A stretch of 64,000 bases of DNA from Panax quinquefolius. Its lineage: Eukaryota; Streptophyta; Magnoliopsida; Apiales; Araliaceae. The position numbers were made by a program, and so were the translations under genes. The notes below the pieces were generated by a model. The model saw nothing but the letters and a program-made list of their open reading frames with translations. It made no database searches and was not told the DNA's origin. The stretch is from the NCBI GenBank assembly GCA_020205615.1, contig CM035170.1, positions 28,925,568 through 28,989,567 on the forward strand. The letters are read 5' to 3'. Positions 58,325 to 64,000 of this stretch are shown here, piece after piece; position 1 is the first letter of the stretch; each line of letters begins with the position of its first letter.

Positions 58325-59160
58325 GTTGTAACAGACACTAAGTTCCTTCCAGCATTCTCCTTGGTGACTCTTCCCGCACTTTGAAAATGCTTCGGTTCTT
58401 TTCTCAAACACTTCTTGATGACTTCCAGTCTTATTGTTGTTTCTATTGTTATTTTTTTATCCCATTTTCTCTTTCCTAGGTTGCTTCCTCCACTAATACC
58501 TCTTCTATGACGCTCTCCTCCACTATTCTTATGCTTCTTCTCTTTGTTATAGTGGCTCAATGCCTCACTACCCCCTCAACAATGATAGCCTTTTCTAATA
58601 GTGTGGCGAACGAATCGATTTGGAATAATGATACTTTTTTGAACAACCACGATTTTAGTCCTAATTTAAAACGTCGGGCTTTCCTATCTTCCGTGTCCAC
58701 TTGATGCATTGCAAATCTTGCGAGCTCGTTAAACTTGGTCGCCTACTGCGCCACCATCATTTCCCCTTGTTTTAATTCTAAGAACTTCACCTTTATCATA
58801 TTCCTCATGCTCTTTGGAAAATAATTTTCTTCCCCCAATACTTTGATTCACCCTTTATCATGTACGTAGTGTATGCATTATTCTAATCTTCACCCAGACG
58901 ACCAATGGGGAAGGCTTTCTCCACCTCCTTGATCCAAGTTTGTGCTTCGATAGGATCGGTACTTCCTCTAAATTCTAGAGGTCCTACACTCCTAAAGTCT
59001 TTAGAGATGGTTACCGGAATCGTTTAGGGGTTGTTGCGTACGGGTTCATTGTTCCTCCCCGAAGGGCTTCTCCTAACAAGTCTAATAATCATTGAATAGG
59101 ATCTACTTGATCTCTCTCATTATTGACCGATTCCTCCGGATAACATGTTACATTAAATAT
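58325..59160 (-). pseudogene. gypsy gag remnant (element G4)
   Basis: Gag of a third gypsy element. Minus-strand pieces include G-P-L-E-F-R-G-S-T near 58975 and a capsid end with F-N-E-L-A-R-F and FATLLEKAIIVEG near 58580-58740. The nucleocapsid follows, with H-Q-G-E-C near 58355 and C-Y-N-C at the edge. The last Cys codon is formed by the first bases of the G3 LTR. Gag spacing resembles that of L2 (9025-9669). Stops and frameshifts throughout; no pol is seen. Confidence 0.75.
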
Positions 59161-59708
59161 GTATGTGTACACATTTCTTCATATTTCTCATTACATTGAG
59201 ATGAATATGGAATGAAATTACAAGTAATTGATTTTACAAGTAATTTAAAATGAGAAAGCATGACGAGACTTTCCTCCGTGTTGGGTTTATCAGAGGTTGA
59301 CCTATCTTAGGTTACTCTCGAGGATTTTTGGCATGAAGGTTCCCAAATCATCGCAATTTACTCAACGGGAAATTAATCTGGTCTTTCAACTTGAGCGAAT
59401 GTGGGTGGTGCATTTCCTGAGCCTCGTTGGAATTAGTCTTCCTATGAGTACAGTAATCAAACACCGACATGATATCCTCCTGGTGGAGGGACAACACAAC
59501 ATACATTCACATACATCGCGTATCACCGTATGGAAATGATGACATGTGCGAAGCACTAATATCACAAGCAGATATGGTGCAAAGCACTAAGGGCAATAAA
59601 TAAATGCATTCGTACACATTCATCATAAATGTAAATGCAACATCCACACACAAGAAGATAATAGTTTTGAAAAGTTTGAAATAGCAGCTTAAGTCCTCTT
59701 ACTGGTAT
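59161..59708 (-). other. Ogre-like leader region
   Basis: No convincing gene. Text downstream of an Ogre-type primer-binding site (element sense). The junction with G4 lies near 59160 and is not sharp. The plus-strand frame at 59297-59539 has no family signal. Confidence 0.45.
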
Positions 59709-59725
59709 CCCCAGCAGAGTTGCCA
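59709..59725 (-). other. Ogre-type primer-binding site, copy 1
   Basis: In element sense TGGCAACTCTGCTGGGG, 2 bp after the LTR end TCGACA. Ogre/Tat elements use a tRNA-Arg type site close to TGGCGACTCTGCTGGGG. Confidence 0.8.
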
Positions 59726-59727
59726 CC

Positions 59728-60506
59728 TGTCGACGTCGGGATTTTTAGTTGTCCCTTTTCGTTACTTGTTCTTTGGTGTTCTCATGTTAGGTGAGATTTG
59801 TTTGAAAAAACAAGTGAAAAAGGTCAAACATGTATAATGTCGACGATGGACTGTTAAGAGTTGCTAGTTGGTTTTTTAAATGGTTGTAACAACACAACCG
59901 AGAAAAGGTTTGCACATTGACCCAGTGATGTGACACTGCTAAACGGGTCGGTAAAACCAAGATTCATTAGGGTCCAGGGACTTGATTATGCAGAGGGAAT
60001 GTGTTAGGCATCCCCCGACATCTATGTTACCACGGTAACCACCACTTTTCAAGAAACTATTATCTAAATGTGTGTGGGGGGGTTAATGTGCTGTTTATTT
60101 GGAAGTAGTGAGAGGCCTCGTTCGTACCTATATACACAGGGTTTGAATTTATGTAAAAATTTAATTTTTAGCAAGATATGGCAAATGACGTTTTTATAAA
60201 AGAGGTTTTTCAAACCCTTATGCTTAATAGTAATTGAGACCTTTTACACTTCCATTTTATTAAGTGTTCGACTTGATTGTTTTATTTTCGAGATCTGAAG
60301 CATCTATAAGAAAATAATATACAAGATAATGCCGACTTCCTCATGGGTATGAAAACCATCTCGAGGAAATTCGGACATCACGTATAATTTACAAGTTGCT
60401 TATGACTAAAAATGTCCATCACGGGTAAGAATCTAGATCGATAGATGAATATGTGATCACATGATTCCTAGGCTCACATGATCTTTGCAATTTGTATGAA
60501 AGCGAA

Positions 60507-60543
<37 letters not shown>

Positions 60544-60663
60544 TTGTGAATATATATATCTGAATATGATCACCACCACAAAGCACCTCCATGGGGATCG
60601 AGAAAATGTAAATAAAGTTGTAAAAGTTATCAACCGCCACGGAGGAAACTCCAAAGATTTAAA
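59728..60663 (-). repeat. Ogre-like LTR end, duplicated copy
   Basis: A second copy of the last 0.94 kb of the LTR, part of a tandem duplication with period about 1137 bp (59527-60663 and 60664-61800). Contains a (TA)n run at 60509-60541. Confidence 0.85.
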
Positions 60664-60842
60664 CGTATGGAAATGATGACGTGTGCGAAGCACTAATATC
60701 CTAGCGAGATATGGTGCGAAGCACTAAGGGCAATAAGTAAATGCATTCGTACACATTCATCATAAATGTAAATGCAACATCCACACACAAGCAGATAATA
60801 GTTTTGAAAAGTTTGAAATAGCGGCTTAAGTCCTCTTACTGG
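60664..60842 (-). repeat. duplicated leader piece
   Basis: Begins CGTATGGAAATGATGACG, matching 59527. It is the leader after the second primer-binding site and marks the junction of the two duplicated units. Confidence 0.8.
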
Positions 60843-60845
60843 TAT

Positions 60846-60862
60846 CCCCAGCAGAGTCGCCA
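60846..60862 (-). other. Ogre-type primer-binding site, copy 2
   Basis: In element sense TGGCGACTCTGCTGGGG, the more canonical of the two copies. Confidence 0.85.
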
Positions 60863-61654
60863 CCTGTCGACGTCAGGATTTTTAGTTGTCCCTTTTCGTT
60901 ACTTGTTCTTTGGTGTTCTCATGTTACGTGAGATTTGTTTGAAAAAACAAGTGAAAAAGGTCCGACATGTATAATGTCGACGATGGACTGTTAAGAGTTG
61001 CCAGTTGGTTTTTTAAATGGTTGTACCAACACAACCGAGAAAAGGTTTGCACATTGACCCGGTGATGTGACCTTTGCTAAATGGGTAAATTGAAACCAGA
61101 GATTCATTAGGGTCTGGGGACTTGATTATGCGGAGGGAAGGTGTTAGGCACCCCCCGACATCTGTGTTACGACGGTGACCGCCACTTTTCAAGAAACTAT
61201 TATCTAAATGTGTGTGTGTGTGGGTCAATGTGCTTTTATTTGGAAATAGTGCGAGGCCTCATTCGCACCAATATACACAGGGTTTGAATTTATGTAAAAA
61301 TTTAATTTTTAGCAAGATATGGCAGTGACGTTTTATAAAAGAGGTTTTTCAAACCCTTATGCTCAATAGTAATTGAGACCTTTTACACTTCCATTTTATT
61401 AAGTGTTCGGCTTGATTGTTTTTATTTTCGAGATGCGAAGCATCTATAAGAAAATAATATACAAGATAATGTCGACTTCCTCGTGGGTATGAAAATCATC
61501 TGAGGAAATTCAGACATCGCATATAAATTTACAAGCTGCTTATAGCAGAAAATGTCCATCACGGGAACCGAATCTAGATCCAATAGACTGAATATGTGAT
61601 CACATGATTCCTAGGCTCACATGATGCTGCAATTTGTATGAAAGCAGTAAGCAG

Positions 61655-61695
<41 letters not shown>

Positions 61696-61727
61696 CTATA
61701 AATATATATATACAGACATGATTAGCC

Positions 61728-61945
61728 ACCACGAAGCAGCTCCATGGGGGATTAGAAAATGTTAATAAAGTTGTAAAAGCCATCAACCGCCATGGAGGAA
61801 ACTCCAGGCGGGACGAAACGTAAATAAAGCTGAAAAAGAGATCAACTGCCACGAAGTAAACTCTAGGCAGGACGAAACGTAAAGAAAGCTGTAAAAGCGA
61901 TCAACCACCACGAAGTAAACTCCAGGTGGGACGAAGTAAACTCCG
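61728..61945 (-). repeat. 60-bp tandem repeats in Ogre-like LTR
   Basis: About four units of 59-60 bp sharing CACCACGAAGTAAACTCCAGG and AAAGCTGTAAAAGC. One end of the 1137-bp duplication falls in this array, which suggests unequal exchange here. Confidence 0.8.
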
Positions 61946-62092
61946 GATGTAAAATCCAGGCTCATCGAACAAAGTCTGACACACAGTTCATATATATATA
62001 AGTATATATATATATATATATTTATATAAAAGCCAATAAACTCTCCAGACCGAAGTCTAGGTTCAATCGAGGCATAACTCAATAATGTTAGT

Positions 62093-62143
<51 letters not shown>

Positions 62144-62449
62144 CTAAAATAAAAACACGGACCAAAGTTCGGGCAAATACACACAACACACGACTCTCAG
62201 CGTGAAGAGGGTGTGTGCAAAGATGAAGAGAAAGGCTTTAAAGTGTGTGAGAAGGCTTACGATTGAAACGCCAAAGAAGACTTCTATATCTTTAAAGGGA
62301 TGAACACTCGACTCCCGCCAGTACAAAATTAGCTATATGTGAGCTTACAAGTGTTTAAAATGAGAAAGCACTCAATATAGAGAGAGTATGGAGCAAATTT
62401 GACAGGACTTCCTCGCCTTTTTCTCTTACAAATGGCCACCCCAAGCCCT

Positions 62450-62458
62450 CTATTTATA
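62450..62458 (-). promoter_or_regulatory. TATA box in Ogre-like LTR
   Basis: In element sense TATAAATAG, about 1.03 kb after the LTR start. Confidence 0.6.
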
Positions 62459-62947
62459 GAGGAGGAGCCCATGCAGTGTACATGCTGGCTAGGCAGTGAG
62501 ATGTACTGCTGGCTAGGTCATGAGATGTACTGCCAAGCTGCCCATAGAATATACACAATGGCTAGGTCGCAGATGTAACTGCGGCTACCCGGGTTGTCCC
62601 GGGATCTGCGAGTCGCGTTGTCTCATAGTACGTGCACGTAGGCACTGTAATGTTTGCTCGAACTTTTAGAATTACAATCCGGGCATCCGACTGAGGTATG
62701 TAGGACCTATTTCGGACCGCTGTTGTCGAGAGTTACACAATGGCATGGGATTAGAGGTTGTACGAAGTCAAGAAGATGAGACGGTGCCCTCCGGTCTTCA
62801 AGCTTCAAATTCTATCCGTTACCTTGTATAATAGTCACTCGGGATTGGTTTTCCTTGATTCTTGTGGGACATTGTTGTGTAGAAATGTATGTATGAGATG
62901 TTGAGACGACGTGATGTGGCGTCAAGGTGGCGAGATGATGACTTTGC

Positions 62948-63423
62948 CCCTCACTGGGGTTATCACCGGTTTGGGCTGATAAAGCAAACGTTGATTAGGG
63001 TTATCGCGAGATTGGGCTGCTGCAAGTGTTTTGAAGGTCCTCAGTGTCATCTCTAAGGTGTGCTTGTCTTCCCGGTGTTATCTCCGGGCCTTTTACTAAG
63101 CACCTTGGTGTGAGTGCCGAGGTTGAAGCTGATTGCATGCATTTGAAACAAGCATTTCTGGGGTTATCACCGAAACTGCATTCTTTGGGGTTATCACCAA
63201 GGTTGGTAGTTGCTACTCCCAGTGTTGGGACTAAGACTGGATACCTCGAGGTTATCTCCGAGATTAATCGATCTTCTCCGGTGGAATTTTCGGTGTTAGA
63301 ACTTCATGCCTCGGGGTTATCTCTGAGGTTGGAACTGTTACTCCCGGTGTGTGCTCCGGGGTTGAGACTGAACTTCTGGTAGTATCCGGACTGGATGTGA
63401 GCTGTCTTCCAGGGTTATCTCTG
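62948..63423 (-). repeat. GGGGTTATC(A/T)CC repeats
   Basis: Eight or so copies of GGGGTTATCACCG / GGTTATCTCCGAG spaced 25-90 bp in U3 (plus-strand reading). Irregular spacing suggests repeated protein sites rather than a satellite. Confidence 0.75.
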
Positions 63424-63486
63424 AAAGATGAATTTGCACTCCTGCAAAGTCAGTGATAGGTGTGCAAAAAATTTTGAGTGTCTACA

Positions 63487-64000
63487 GATGCCCCTCTTTA
63501 TCATATTCATGCAATGCGATGCATGGGTAGGATAAAGAATCCTAGACACTTGAAATGCAACATGATGCATGTGTGTGTGGTTGTTGGCCAACATGATGGG
63601 GATGATTGCCGGCTCATTGTAGCTTCTACCGAGGATTGACAACTATGATCCGATTGGATGTGTGATCCAAATCTCGTAGGATGTTGACGTTGGGGCTATC
63701 ACCAAATTCCTTGATCCTTTATACAGACTTGATTCCAAAGATGTGCCTCTTATGTGTAAGAGATCTGTGTGGATACAGCTTTGTCTGTTTGAGGATGTGT
63801 ATAACATATTCCATTATCGATCCTCCTCGATGATGATGTCATTTCCTGGTTTGTATCGGCAGGATATGTCAAGGTTCTGTTGGATTTACTGCCAACAGGA
63901 AATGCTGTCAGGGTTGTATGACCTTCGTTGATGTGTACTTCACCGATGTGTGAATCAACAGATGAAAACACTGTGGGGTAGACTGTCAAAGCTGTTTGAC
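63487..64000 (-). other. Ogre-like interior end with polypurine tract
   Basis: Non-coding end of an Ogre-like interior. In element sense GATAAAGAGGGGCATC (63487-63502) precedes the LTR start. No protein family seen; the element continues beyond the window. Confidence 0.7.

Larger units (their letters stand above)
60865..63486 (-). mobile_element. Ogre/Tat-like LTR (2.6 kb)
   Basis: In element sense it runs from TGTAGACACTCAAAATTTT at 63486 to GACGTCGACA at 60865. A polypurine tract precedes it and a primer-binding site follows it, so it is shared between two interior segments, as in a tandem or recombined array. It has TATAAATAG at 62450-62458, many (TA)n runs (about 61663-61692, 61991-62021, 62094-62135) and two families of short repeats. 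No gene. Confidence 0.85.

Noticed and set aside
59297..59539. 80-codon plus-strand frame
   Set aside because: Antisense in the Ogre-like leader, no recognisable domain.
61783..62184. 133-codon minus-strand frame rich in Ile/Tyr
   Set aside because: Mostly translation of (TA)n microsatellites.

Overview
This window is nuclear DNA of a flowering plant, probably a eudicot with a large repeat-rich genome. The evidence is plant-type LTR retrotransposons throughout (Ty3/gypsy chromovirus-like, Ogre/Tat-like, Ty1/copia Sirevirus-like), primer-binding sites for plant tRNAs, TTTAGGG-type telomere-like motifs and long (TA)n microsatellites. I see no host protein gene, tRNA or rRNA. Essentially every base belongs to a mobile element or its remains, and most reading frames are broken. 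The species cannot be read from the sequence.

Layout. 1-6070 (+): 3' end of a decayed chromovirus-like gypsy element (G1: gag, protease, RT, integrase, chromodomain) with its 2.36 kb 3' LTR. It sits inside the 5' LTR of the next element. 6071-14479 (+): L2, a LARD-like element with 4.5 kb LTRs and a 2.4 kb interior holding only gag-type sequence. 14480-18604: older LTR-like DNA, read mainly on the minus strand. It contains a solo LTR (14581-16295, target duplication GAAAT) and a foldback element between two (TA)n tracts (17592-17788). 18605-19366 plus 32092-34056 (+): one plus-strand LTR split by a 12.7 kb Sirevirus-like copia element (19367-32086, minus strand, target duplication GATTA). That element has gag, protease, integrase, RT-RNase H and a large extra reading frame (ORF3) in the env position. 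34057-35819 and 54633-58324 (-): two halves of a second G1-family element (G3: LTR, gag, protease, RT). It was split by an outer LARD-like element (35820-54632, target duplication TCCTT), which was itself split by an inner LARD-like element (36563-46626). 58325-59160 (-): gag remnant of another gypsy element (G4) into whose zinc knuckle G3 inserted. 59161-64000 (-): Ogre/Tat-like element with a 2.6 kb LTR and a 1.14 kb tandem duplication of its LTR end plus primer-binding site.

Three points stand out. First, the long gypsy/LARD LTRs share a layout that looks like an intron held inside the LTR. A consensus 5' splice site follows a leader; a conserved box (TGCTCACCCTTGCT then TTGCAG) follows 1.9-3.2 kb later, always about 275-293 bp before the LTR end. 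Second, the same LTRs carry dense telo-box (AAACCCTA) clusters near their 5' ends. Third, the Sirevirus-like element has an unusual ORF3 that encodes repeated GGGGGAG polypurine units in frame. ORF3 is preceded by six exact 40-bp repeats built on CTACGATC, a motif that also forms the variable repeats of its LTR. All functional statements are inferences; no expression data were available.
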